This document shows positions 9,683-20,770 of a DNA stretch of 64,000 nt, one piece after another. This DNA comes from Agapanthus africanus (taxonomy: Eukaryota > Streptophyta > Magnoliopsida > Asparagales > Amaryllidaceae). The stretch covers positions 514,223,772-514,287,771 of the forward strand of contig JASDDO010000001.1 of assembly GCA_030015575.1 (NCBI GenBank), in the 5' to 3' direction. Positions within the stretch are counted from its first letter, which is position 1. Each line of letters begins with the position of its first letter. Both the position numbers and the translations under genes were made by a program. A model generated the notes under the pieces. That model worked only from the letters and a program-made list of their open reading frames with translations. It did not search any database and was not told the DNA's origin.

Positions 9683-11896
9683 TTAACATCTACAGGGGAA
9701 TCGCCCGCATGGCGTTATGCGTCTGGGCTAGAATTCTAATACTTGTCGCATATTCTACGTCATTGTTAGAATTGCGCCTTTACCCTATTTCTTTGATATA
9801 GTTGTACTGTGACAAGTAGTCGTAGGACACTGCACATATTATTGACGGTTCATGTTGCACGAGCACGGGTTGTATGCTACACACATACCGTCAATAATTG
9901 CCATGGCACACACAAACCATTATAGATATTATATTACTTATCACATTTGACATTTATCTACAGAGATACCTTGCTCATATTTTACTTATACCCAGTGGGG
10001 TATACCACATCATTTACTTATAGGAAGACACGTATACTTTGCTGTACCTTATTGATTTCGCAAACATCTGGTTTCAGCTACATATTTTCATTTATATGCT
10101 CGCATTTCAGATATATCGCACATATTTATTCTTGGATTTGCGCATTGTTATTTGGATTTTACATGATGTTTTCTGGATTTGGGCACCGCGGGAGTTCATG
10201 AAATTATGCATACATTGAAAAATCCGGTTTCCTTGATATGATATTTGCGCAGCCACCATGAGATTTATCGGTTCTGATTTTATACCCAATAGAGGAGTGG
10301 GTGCCGTATGAGGGTACATGGTGGGGCCCGGCATGGTTCCCCTCGGAAAGATGATCGATGGACTTGGCCGATTGAGCCTGGAGGCGGGCGAGTACCTACC
10401 GGTGACAGTACCAATGACTCGGCGGGGACCATGGAGATACCGTTGGGAGTCATGTACGTATGGATACGTGGGAAGGCGAGGGTCAGAGCTAGGCACTCGT
10501 GCTTTCCGGGATAGCGTATGATACGTACCTATCAGGATGCTAGTCTTAGTGACGGCATCTGATAGATCAGGATTTCTGTGTCGATTCTTGGCACATTGTT
10601 TTCATGATATTTCTTTTAACACTTTTGTATATATAACCAGGGATTTACCCGTTGTTATATATACCCTTACACCAATATTAGTGGAGTGGGACGCTAATAT
10701 ATGTGTATTGACCCCATCATATTTATTTCTGCAAATATATATTTAGGATGCTAGAATCTTACTTGAGATTTGACTTGGGATATTAGATGATTCATTGAGA
10801 TTGGATACCGGATACATATGAGATTGTCGATTTGTACATTCGGGATATAGGAGATTATTCGATATTGTACATTGAGGAGATGTGAGACTTATATGATATG
10901 AGAGCCCAACTTAGGGGCTGATTTGAGGAATTGTGAATTTGAGTGTCTTGATGGATTGTGATCCTACCACGATGTCAGAATTCTTTGGAAATGACATATT
11001 TCACTCCATACCACATACCTATTTACTTATGCACTGTTCCATGTATTAGGAGTACCTGTTAGTGTACCCTTCATGATTGCTGCATATCTATATTCTCATA
11101 TCCCTATTGCATGATTATTGCATACTATTGTCATGTTATTATTGCTTCATATATTTATTGTACCTGATAATGTACTTTCCATTATTCTGCATTCACATGA
11201 CCTGTTATTACTGTAAATTGCATATCTTAGATTCATACTATACGTACATACCTGGGATTAGCTGCATATGTTATCTACTATTCATGAGTTGGCAACTCAC
11301 CCCCGTTGTGCCACAGTTGTTTTGCAGGGTGTTTCCCCAGAGTAGTCGAGGCAGGCTATTCACCTATCATCTTTTGCTACAGATACCGCATCGGCTCACA
11401 GTTTGCTATTTTGCTTAGGTGGGTATTGGTGGTTATCTGTATTTTGTATTGTATATTCGTTATATCTTGTACTCTCCATCTACTATTATGTTGTTGACTT
11501 AGAAACTTGGTAAGGACGATATTGTATATTATTTGTAGATTTGTTGTCTTTTATACAGCTTTCTCTCTATTGTCTTTATTTCTTCGCTACGGCGTCGTAT
11601 ATTTGTGGTGGTGATTGTTTTCCGCCTTTGGGCGTGTATTTGCTCCTGTTTTTATCTTTATTTGTTGTACCCATTTTGGGGTCAGCTTTTACAAAGGGGT
11701 GTTGCCAAAATTTTAAAGAAAGAAGTTGGACCTTTTTAAAGAATTTGGGTTGTGATTTCAAATGTTTCAAAACTTTTATTTCCTTTTCCATATTTTCATG
11801 GTTTATATTTCTGGGTTTTGGCTTTCTTTTACTGCATTACGTCTTTAGGCGTTGCGTAGTATTAGGGCCGTCACGTGCCAATTTCGGGTCGTGACA
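9683..11896 (+). repeat. G2 5' LTR, right-hand part
   Basis: It matches 53590-55817 and, in part, 48915-50372. It ends GGTCGTGACA, followed by a primer site. Its first bases, TTAAC, are the duplication left by E1. A 12-bp inverted repeat, ATTATTGACGGT/ACCGTCAATAAT, lies at 9838-9849 and 9887-9898. No gene is present; small frames here are chance. Confidence 0.88.
9838..9898 (+). repeat. Inverted repeat in G2 LTR
   Basis: Perfect 12-bp arms (ATTATTGACGGT and its complement) enclose a 37-base loop. The arms are intact in the two other LTR copies at 49070-49130 and 53745-53805. Confidence 0.7.
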
Positions 11897-11900
11897 TAGT

Positions 11901-11912
11901 TGGTAACAGAGC
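11901..11912 (+). other. G2 primer binding site
   Basis: TGGTAACAGAGC begins four bases after the LTR end, one mismatch from the tRNA-iMet site TGGTATCAGAGC. Confidence 0.75.
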
Positions 11913-12150
11913 GCTAGGTTTTAACTTTCGGAATGTAGGATGACCTTGGTATGATGGAGTAGGTAGCTTAAGCAGAATAACGTAATGTGTGTATGTCTGC
12001 AGCATACCCAAGATGCGGTACTTCGCCTTAAGTGACCTAAGTACAAATTGCTTGAAAGTCCTTCCTTGATGATTCATATCTTTGTGATTCGATTTCCGTT
12101 TTCTTATCGAATCTTATCTTATATCTATTGATAGCCTTGCCTCCGATGAC
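11913..12150 (+). other. G2 leader, ending at the gag start
   Basis: About 240 bases lie between the primer site and gag. The last bases, CCTCCGATGAC, include the gag ATG, and G1 is inserted immediately after. I see no ORF. Confidence 0.7.
12146..12150. other. G1 target-site duplication, left (ATGAC)
   Basis: ATGAC here and at 44035-44039 flanks G1 exactly at its TG...CA ends. Joining the flanks gives a continuous G2 leader-gag sequence. Confidence 0.92.
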
Positions 12151-12291
12151 TGTCACACCCCGCTTCCCGGTGTACGGCGAAGTGGACGCGACGAGGTCCG
12201 CTACGTATATACTTAGAAGTACATACGCTAAGCGTATCTAAGCAATATACAGTAAATCACAAGAGACAAGAGATGTAGAAATAACAGCAAC

Positions 12292-12297
12292 TTTATT
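12292..12297 (-). terminator. Possible polyadenylation signal in G1 3' LTR
   Basis: AATAAA on the minus strand lies about 140 bases before the LTR end. It is repeated in the 5' LTR at 30953-30958. Confidence 0.45.
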
Positions 12298-12402
12298 AAT
12301 AACATTCTTTTGTACAATGCATGAAAAGTAAATACAACTGAAATGAAAAGCGATGCATAAACAATGGCATAACAGGAAATGAAAATACTGAATAGAACAA
12401 GA

Positions 12403-12407
12403 TACAA
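12403..12407. other. E2 target-site duplication, left (TACAA)
   Basis: It matches TACAA at 23004-23008. The uninterrupted site is present in the other G1 LTR near 31065-31080 (GGTACAATATGTAGAGC). Confidence 0.92.
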
Positions 12408-14640
12408 TGTAAGGTTCCTAGGCACCCTAATGAGGTCACACAAGGCATCGAACATGCCAAATTAAAATTTTTAGTGCCGAGAAACCCTAGACTACGGATC
12501 TTAGACTAGATGTCTAGGCGAAATAGAAAGCTAGTTAACACTTAACTATAGTTTAAACGGAAATACAACCTTTGTAGATCCGGATGTCCACCTCCACGGC
12601 TCCGCAACGACGTCTCCTCGCTGTCCTAGTCGAGCTCCGGGCTCAAACGTCGGCTTCGTCGGAGAAACGGGTGAGCTAGATCGCCGGCTTCGTGTCAAAG
12701 ACGATCTACGTCGAGGCATCGCAAGTTCAAGCTCCGACTTCACAAAGTGATGAAATTTGTGAAGAAAACACACTCTACAACTTGGCTAGAGGTAGAGGGT
12801 GAAGAAATAGGAGATGGGTTCACTTTAGATTTGGATTTTGCTCACTAGATCACAACTTGCCATTAAAGTAGCAAGCTTTCTCACTTTGAGAAGAAGAAGA
12901 AGATGATAGAAAAACTTATGATAAGTTATTTCTAAAATGAATAATAATGGAATTCTTATCATCTTCTAACCATGGTCAAGTGTAGAGAATTGACCATGGT
13001 TAGTGGGAGTGGTTAGGTTTAAGCAAGGAGACAAAATGGCATCATTACAAAAAGCTTCATGAAGCTTCACCACACTTCATGATAAAATGAAACCCTTTTG
13101 TTTCCATAAATCTATTTAATAAATAATAAAAGGATTTAATAATAAGAGAATAAATCTTAAACCCTAACCACTCTCATAACCATGGTTGCATTCTTTACAC
13201 AAAGCCAAAACAACATGCATCATCAAACATGATACATGTAATTGCACAGAAGTATATCACATATACAATGTGCACATCAAGTGAGAAAAATCCGTTTAAA
13301 GTGAACCAATACTAGTTAATGCAAAGTAATATATCAAATATATAATTATACATTAAATCATTAAATCAACACTTGATTCAATGATCCGGTCATGTCGCAC
13401 ATAACCGACTAGTATTCAATGTATCGACTTATCGAATCGATCTTCGATTCGATAACAAGGTTATATCACATACAACCAATCGAAACATTAATCGCGAGAA
13501 TCAAATACGGTATCACATACACGCATTATTCTCGGTCCCGCACATATCTCATATGCTCTCCTATTTCGTTTCGCTTGAACCAGGAAACCTCTGTGTAGGA
13601 CTCTAAAGACTCGTCAATACGCCGGTAGCAGATGATGATCATATCAAGCACCCACAAGCCGCAAGCGGTCTGCTAAACGTAACGGCCACCCGGGTATTGA
13701 GCGATCAGAAGATCGACGAGCTAGCCCGCTCACACTCCTGCGAATCCGACCAGTAACACTTACCATACAGTCAAGTCTCTTCGTCTGATACGTCGCATAT
13801 CAAGTCTAGGGGTGGTATACGTCAGACCCCAATAACCCGATAAGTCGTGCCGATGTGAGGCTCGTAACGGGTCGAGAAACTACTGGTAACACTTACCAGT
13901 AAATCTCTGATCAGCCCTGGCCAGGGACTTCCCTGCTACGGCCAATCGAGCACAGCACAACATCAACTCCCAATACCGGGAGAGACGAAACCCCTCCTAT
14001 CGCTCATTGCCTCCATGTGACTCGGGACTGTACCCAAAGACCACCGTTTTGCACGCCCTCATGGACGTGGTAAGGTGGAGATCAAAGCACAGTGGGAATC
14101 ACATAAGACTCTATGACGATCTCGGGTCTACAGACTAACCTGTACAAGTGTCACCTGAGAACTGCCATCTGACGTGAGGTATAATACCATCTGGGAGTTC
14201 TCGGCGAGTCCGTCCAGTGTACCCAGTCTCCACTGAGCACCCGTATACCATCTCTGATGTCAAACATCAATGGATATGGGATCATCCATCGCCCATCACA
14301 TGGGTCGAGAAGCGTATACGCTAGTCTACTCTGGTATATCGATGCCCCGTCTCGATACACCCACGACTAGGGACCTTGAAGGATGTACTTATGGACTACC
14401 ATGTCCCCACTAGTATGATCTGCATCATAGTCCAGGTAGTCAAGTACAAATCCTAAGGGCTTTACCAACATGTAACTATAAGACAGTATAAAGAGACTAG
14501 TGTACATGTTAAGATAAATGGCAACCAGATAGCATACTATCATGTCGAGCAAGAAAGTCATCTCTATATATGTCCAAGCATCCAATATAATATACATAAT
14601 CTGTACAATACTGGCCTCTAGGGCATACATACAACTAACA
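12408..14640 (-). repeat. E2 3' LTR
   Basis: It runs TGTTAGTTG...CCTTACA on the minus strand, 2,233 bp, and is almost identical to 20771-23003. The palindrome GATAGCATACTATC lies at 14528-14541. Confidence 0.93.
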
Positions 14641-14651
14641 ATCTCCCACTT
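14641..14651 (-). other. E2 polypurine tract
   Basis: AAGTGGGAGAT on the minus strand abuts the 3' LTR. Confidence 0.88.
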
Positions 14652-14654
14652 GCA

Positions 14655-17600
14655 CTAGGGCCAGCTGCTGTAGTATCTCATACCGAGCATCCCGAAGAGT
14701 CTCTCAAACTGTATCTGGGGAATGGCCTTCGTGAGTGGATCCGCCGTGTTGTTCTTCGTGTCAACTCTCCTGACCTCGATCTCCCGGCGATCAACTATCT
14801 CCCGGATCAGGTGATACCGCCTCAGAATATGCCTGGACCGCTGATGGGACCTGGGTTCCTTGGCCAAAGCCACTGCTCCATTGTTATCGCAATACAAAGG
14901 TATTGGATGCTCAATGGATGGAACCACACCAAGTTCAGTAATGAACTTCTTGATCCAGACAGCTTCTTTAGCAGCATCGTTGGCAGCGATGTATTCAGCC
15001 TCCATCGTCGAGTCTGCCACGGTTTCCTGCTTGGAACTCTTCCAGCTAACCGCCCCTCCGTAAAGGGTAAAGACAAAGCCCGACTGCGACTTAGAGTCGT
15101 CCTTATCACTCTGGAAGCTCGAATCGGTAAAGGACTCCACTTGGAGTTCTCCGTTACCATACACCAAGAACATATCTCTAGTCCTTCGCAAGTACTTGAG
15201 AATGCTCTTCACAGCTGTCCAGTGACTCTCTCCAGGATCAGCTTGATACCTGCTCACTACACTTAGTGAGTATGCTACATCGGGTCTGGTACATAGCATC
15301 GCATACATGATAGAGCCTACTGCCGAAGCATAGGGTATCCCTTGCATGCGAGCTCTCTCCAAATCAGTCTTGGGAGACATCTCTTTGGAGAGAGTGACTC
15401 CAGAGATCGTGGGTAAGTTCCCACGCTTGGACTCTTCCATACTAAACCTCTTTAGTATGGTGTCAATGTACCTGGATTGGGACAATCCCAAAATCCGTTT
15501 GGATCTATCTCTATAGATCCTGATTCCCAATATGCAGGAGGCATCACCAAGATCTTTCATTGAGAATCTTTGTGATAAGAAGAGCTTGACCGATTGCAGC
15601 ATAGGAATATCATTTCCTATCAAGAGTATGTCGTCCACGTACAATACGAGGAAGACAACCTTACTCTCTGCCACCTTCTTGTAAATACAAGGTTCATCTG
15701 GATTTTTGACGAAATCAAACTCTTTGATAACGACGTCAAAGCAGATGTTCCAACTCCGCGATGCTTGCTTTAATCCATAAATGGATTTAAGCAGCTTGCA
15801 CACCTTCCCGCTGCTCCCACTGTCTACGAAGCCCTCTGGCTGAGTCATGTACACGCACTCTTCTAAATCACCATTTAGAAAGGCGGTCTTAACATCCATT
15901 TGCCAGATTTCGTAGTCATGAAAGGCAGCAATGGCAAGCATGATTCGGATGGATTTAAGCATAGCCACTGGAGAAAAGGTTTCGTCATAGTCCACACCTG
16001 GTCTTTGACGAAAACCCTTTGCTACAAGTTTAGCTTTGAAAGTCTCCACTTTCCCATCTACACCAAGTTTCTTCTTGAAGATCCACTTGCTCCCAATGGG
16101 TTTTACCCCTTCAGGAGCAACTTCCAAAGTCCATACTTTGTTGGTGTACATGGAATCCATCTCGGACCGCATAGCATCCAGCCATTTCACTGAGTCCCCA
16201 CTCGTGATGGCCTGCTCGAAGCTAGTTGGGTCATCATCCTCCATGATGCAATCCTCGCTCCCACCGTCCATGAGAAAACCGTAGTATCTCTCAGGTTGGC
16301 GAGGAACCCTACTAGATCGGCGGAGTGGCTGGGGTTCATCGGGAACTATGGAATCCTCTGGTTCCACCAGATCTTCTGTTGTAGCTTGCGCAGCTGGAAC
16401 CTCTTCCAGTTCTACCTCATGACCACTAATCTCTTTTTCAAGAAATTCCTATTCTAAAAAGGTGGCATGCCGAGAAACAAACACTCTTTGTTCCTCAGGG
16501 TGGTAGAAGATATACCCTCGCGAATGTTTGGGATATCCAATAAACTTACACAGAATGGACCTTGCCGCGAGTTTGTCCGGATTTTGCGTTTTTACATAGG
16601 CCGGACAACCCCATATCTTAACATAATTAAGATATGGTCTCTTTCCTTTCCATATCTCAAATGGAGTGGTCGGCACGGTTTTGGTGGGAACCATATTCAA
16701 TAGGTCTGCAGCTGTTTCCAGTGCATATCCCCAGAAGGAAATAGGTAACTCAGCTGTGCTCATCATAGAGCACACCATATCTAATAGGGTGCGGTTCCTT
16801 CGTTCTGATACACCGTTGTGCTGTGGTGTATATGGAGGAGTCAGCTGAGAGAGAATCCCATTCTCTTTTAGGAAGTCCAGGAATTCATTGCTTAAGTATT
16901 CTCCTCCTCGATCAGATCGTAGGATTTTAATACTTTTTCCGGTTTGGTTCTCGACTTCTTGTTTATATTCCCTAAATTTCTCAAAAGCTTCTGATTTGTG
17001 TTTCATCAGGAACACATACCCGAACCTAGAGAGATCGTCAGTGAATGTAATGAAGTATGAAGAACCATCCCTGGCATGTGTAGACATGGGACCGCATACA
17101 TCACTATGTATCAGTCCTAAGAGTTCGATAACTCTTTCTCCGTGTCCCGTAAACGGAGTCTTGGTCATCTTGCCTTTGAGACATGACTGGCAAGTGTCAT
17201 AAGATGAAAATTCAAACGAATTTAAATATCCATCTTTATGCAACTTAGCTAGTCGTGTCGCATTGATGTGACCCAGTCTACAATGCCACAAGAAGGATTC
17301 ATTGAGTTCAGAACTCTTCCTCTTATGTGTGTTTGTTATACTGAGGACTATTGATTGGTTTAGAACATAAATGCCATTGCACAACGTGCCTGATCCAACC
17401 AACTTTTGGTTATGGAAAATGTTCATAACATTGTCCTGTAATACAAAATTATATCCCTCTTTACTTAATAAAGAGACTGATATAATGTTGCATATCAGGT
17501 TCGGCATGTAATAGCATTCGTTCAGGACCAATGTATTACCAGTTGGTAATACAAGGTGATATTCCCCGACAGTCTTAGCTGCAACAATTGCACCATTTCC

Positions 17601-17900
17601 GACTCTAATGTCTTTATCACCTTCTCCAAGTTCTCTACCTTTCCTAAGCCCATGTAACTGATTACATATATGGGATCCTGACCCGGTATCCAATACCCAG
17701 GACGTAGAGCAAATGGAGAAACAGTTCTCAGTAACGAACACACCCGAAGAAAATGCATCAACATGTACTTTCTTGATTCGGGTGGCATGGGAATCCTGGT
17801 ATTCCCCTATTTCCTGTTCATTCCTATAACTCTTATAAGAAGGAACGGAACCAACGTTCCCCAGCACAGTATAACATGCGGGTTCGGTCAATACATCCAT
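14655..17900 (-). pseudogene. pol: E2 copia pol polyprotein, one nonsense codon
   Basis: From the first ATG (17900, MDVLTEP) the frame runs about 1,080 codons to a TAG at 14655. The upstream stretch to 17960 is open but starts with GTG. Domains match E1: protease DTGSGS, integrase zinc finger and D, D-35-E residues (HSDVCGP, RSDRGG, NGVSERR), RT ending in YVDDILLIG, RNase H with MEAEY and DNNGA. The only break is TAG at 16449-16451, just after the integrase region (VFVSRHATFLE); the frame is unchanged beyond it, and E1 has AAA at that codon. Readthrough or one reversion would restore the whole frame. The break separates PR-IN from RT-RH. Confidence 0.93.
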
Positions 17901-18378
17901 ATTATTATCTTTATTAAGGCATGAAATGGTCGCTACCTGGAGAGAGAGAGAAGAAAACACTTTAGCGTAAGCTCGTGCAAGATCAGATTGGTTATTATCT
18001 TATCTAATCAGGATGGCTCCCACTGCTTTTTATCAAATCTTCCTCCAAACCCTAAAAGGAAAGACTAGCCGGGATTAATTACACACTACAAGTTCGCCAA
18101 TCTTTCAGCCAGGCCAGTGTCGGTACTTTGAGGGAGGTCCCCCGTGCTTTCGCACGAACCTAATTACTGTAAACCTCGTTTTCCCAGAGGCGTAACCTCG
18201 TTAACACCTTTCTAGACACCTACTTGATCGGCTAATTGTAATGTATAAAACTCTCCCAGGAGTAACTCTTACTCGCAGCGGGTATCGGGATCCAACTATC
18301 TCATAGAAGGTATGCAATCTCATTGCAAATTTCAACACTTGAAATTCCCGATAATATTTTGCCCCTAGCGTGCTATGA

Positions 18379-18576
18379 CCTTGACGCAGGCCAACAAACC
18401 ATAGTGCGCTAGTCAAGTTCAACCCGTCATTTCCTGATTGAATTAAACCCACCCGTACGACCCTTGACGCAGGCCAACAAAGTCGCACGACTACCCTAAT
18501 CCAATCTGCATCATATGCATAAGCAGATAAATACTAGTTAGCTACCGCACACTACGCCTTGACGCAGGCCAACAAA
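18379..18576 (-). repeat. E2 triple motif TTGGCCTGCGTCAAGG
   Basis: The three copies at 18379-18398, 18462-18481 and 18557-18576 are identical over 20 bases on the minus strand. All have TGC at the position where E1 has TCC and E3 has AAA. Confidence 0.78.
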
Positions 18577-18721
18577 CGTAGCACGAATACTAACTACTAC
18601 TCATCTGAAATGACGGAGGGCTACGCCAGGTTTTTCTGAAAACCATGAGCGTAATGAACTTGATATCGTTGTAGAATCAAATGATGTTTTGAAATGGAGT
18701 GATTTTGAGGCTTTTCTAGTT

Positions 18722-18957
18722 TTGCTAAAGGAGTCACTCCCGGTGAAGGGATCTCGGTCCTTTCCTCGTCGAATGAGGTGCGGGATATATCATATATATC
18801 GCTGTGCAAAGCAAAAACGCAAAAGCAGTCAAAAAACAAACCGAGTGTGTAGCATCTGCCAGTTATTGCTAAAGGAGTCACTCCCGGTGAAGGGATCTCG
18901 GTCCTTTCCTCATCGAATAAGGTGCGGGGTATATCATATATACCGCTATGCAAAGCA
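18722..18957 (-). repeat. E2 tandem structured modules
   Basis: The copies at 18722-18813 and 18866-18957 have hairpins at 18784-18800 (GATATAT-ATG-ATATATC on the minus strand) and 18928-18944 (GGTATAT-ATG-ATATACC). The invariant box CCCTTCACCGGGAGTGA is present in both. Confidence 0.75.
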
Positions 18958-19306
18958 CGAACTGTAGCTACCTGTTTTATTTAAAATCTGATTCTACAAC
19001 ATCTTAGGTTTCTTATCTTTCATTAATCACATTAATGAAGTCCCATCATTTAAATACCTAAACATCACAGATAGATATGACGTACACTTATGCCATCCGC
19101 ATTCGCCTCGATGTCCCCTCGTGCACCGTTAGGTTAGGTAACTAACGACAGAGCAGGGCAGGGCTAGCGCGGGTGTAAAACATAAGTAACGTCTATATAA
19201 TATATCATATATACTATATATTATATCCATCATAGAATCATCTCATGATCACATCACAGATATCGCAGCAGAATAAACATATGAAATATTGGATATACTA
19301 GGACGT

Positions 19307-19340
19307 CCGTGTTTTCAATACGAGCCAGTATAAAACACGG
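19307..19340 (-). other. E2 leader hairpin H1
   Basis: The CCGTGTTTT / AAAACACGG stem is the same as at 2788-2821 in E1. Confidence 0.6.
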
Positions 19341-20757
19341 ATTCCACGGTCGTGATGAATAGCCAATCCCACACCCCTAGACCCCTACGAGAGCGGCAAG
19401 CAACCCTGCCAATTCTAGGGTTAGGAGACCCGGACTCGACTCCTCGAGTTGGTCTCCCACTGGACCCCAGAACCCGGTTACTTGTGCTCCCCTCCTTGGG
19501 TCTATCCTAATGCGGAAAAGTAAATAATATACAAAGGGTGACGGCTTCCGCTACCTGGAAGTGCCCCAAATAAAAGAATATTACATACAAGTTTTTACAT
19601 GAATGAAAATGAAAAACACTCATCTCACATAAAAACCCCCGGCTATTCGATTACGACGATCCAATATAACATATCCAGCAACACATAACATCACATGTCA
19701 TCAACGTAAGTAAGTATGCATACCCCAATTGTCGTTGACGTATAGCAACGAAACCGGCGATATGAACATACTACACTTACGGTCACAGAAAAGAAAGAGT
19801 AAAACTACAACAATTGGAATCCGCAACTTCTTTAGACATCGCATGCCTAACAGATATAAATCCCGCATTTCAGTCTCATTATCGAAAACTCTTTTCGATA
19901 TCCAATGAAACTAAAGCGCTAGATTTATAACATCCATCCAGTTATCTCATAACCTTTTGTGAATTCCAATTATTGTATCCAATTCCGGATAAATAGAATA
20001 TATCAAACTTTCCGATCGAACATTCGAACACCCAAGTTTTCCCGACACCGATCAACACATGAATTAGGTTCAAAGACATTCACTTCATACCTCAGTACCA
20101 ACGGTCCAGCCGTAGAAGGGTCAAGCCAACGCCTCACATGTGGCACGCCGTACTGCCCCAAACCCGAAGGTTCAAAGGGCAGTTCAAGACGGTCACATAA
20201 TCGAGTTAAGGTTTGTTGTCTTCTAGAGGGACCATCGTGTTACTTGCACTACTCAGAACGTCTTTTAACCACAGAAAAATCCAACACTTGGAATTATTCC
20301 GGCAGGGGAAAACCTGGGTATTTGTATACGGTCGAACTCTTTAACATATTCTACAGTTATCTGGAAAAACACTCAGACAAAATTTGATATCCCGATCGAA
20401 AGATCGAATTCCCAAATCAACTCAGAAATATTCAACTCTGGAAAAATATTAAAAGTGCACAGAAAATCCAGCATTAATAATTATGAGATACTGTATAAAA
20501 ACCACTGAACAAACAGGTCGTACCGCCGCGCAACCGCCGCACGAGGCTAGCTCGTGCCGCGGAAGCGCGGCAATATAAAGGAATTATGGGCACGAATTTC
20601 ACAGTATTTCATATATTCACCTGCTTATTTTTCTGAACATTTTTAATGTGGAAAAATACCAGATTTTAAAAATTGGACAGAGAGCAATTTTCCGGGTATG
20701 GTTTCGGTTCGATCGGACTTCAAATCGCGTCTGGACTTCGCCTAAGGCTCTAGCTGG

Positions 20758-20769
20758 GCTCTGATACCA
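20758..20769 (-). other. E2 primer binding site (tRNA-iMet)
   Basis: TGGTATCAGAGC on the minus strand lies one base after the 5' LTR end; it is the exact initiator tRNA-Met complement. Confidence 0.93.
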
Positions 20770-20770
20770 C

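Larger units (their letters stand above)
12151..12407 (-). repeat. G1 3' LTR, distal segment
   Basis: This is the 3' end of the LTR (minus strand ends ...GGGGTGTGACA). The minus strand has AATAAA at 12292-12297, a possible polyadenylation signal. The segment ends at the E2 duplication TACAA (12403-12407). Confidence 0.9.
17901..20757 (-). other. E2 non-coding leader in place of gag
   Basis: This is the full-length version of the leader seen in E1, about 2.86 kb from primer site to pol ATG. It contains the acceptor-like pyrimidine tract (about 17930-17958), the triple motif (18379-18576), the tandem modules (18722-18957) and hairpin H1 (19307-19340). No frame resembles Gag. A 142-codon frame on the opposite strand (19959-20387) and a 95-codon frame (18201-18488) have no recognisable domain. 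Confidence 0.8.

Noticed and set aside
18201..18488. 95-codon frame partly shared with E1 (3720-3917), a possible small protein in place of Gag
   Set aside because: The shared part follows from the general conservation of the leader between E1 and E2. In E3 the matching sequence is interrupted by stops, so coding conservation is not supported.
19959..20387. 142-codon open frame in the E2 leader, opposite strand
   Set aside because: It has no recognisable domain, is antisense to the element, and has no counterpart in E3; most likely chance.
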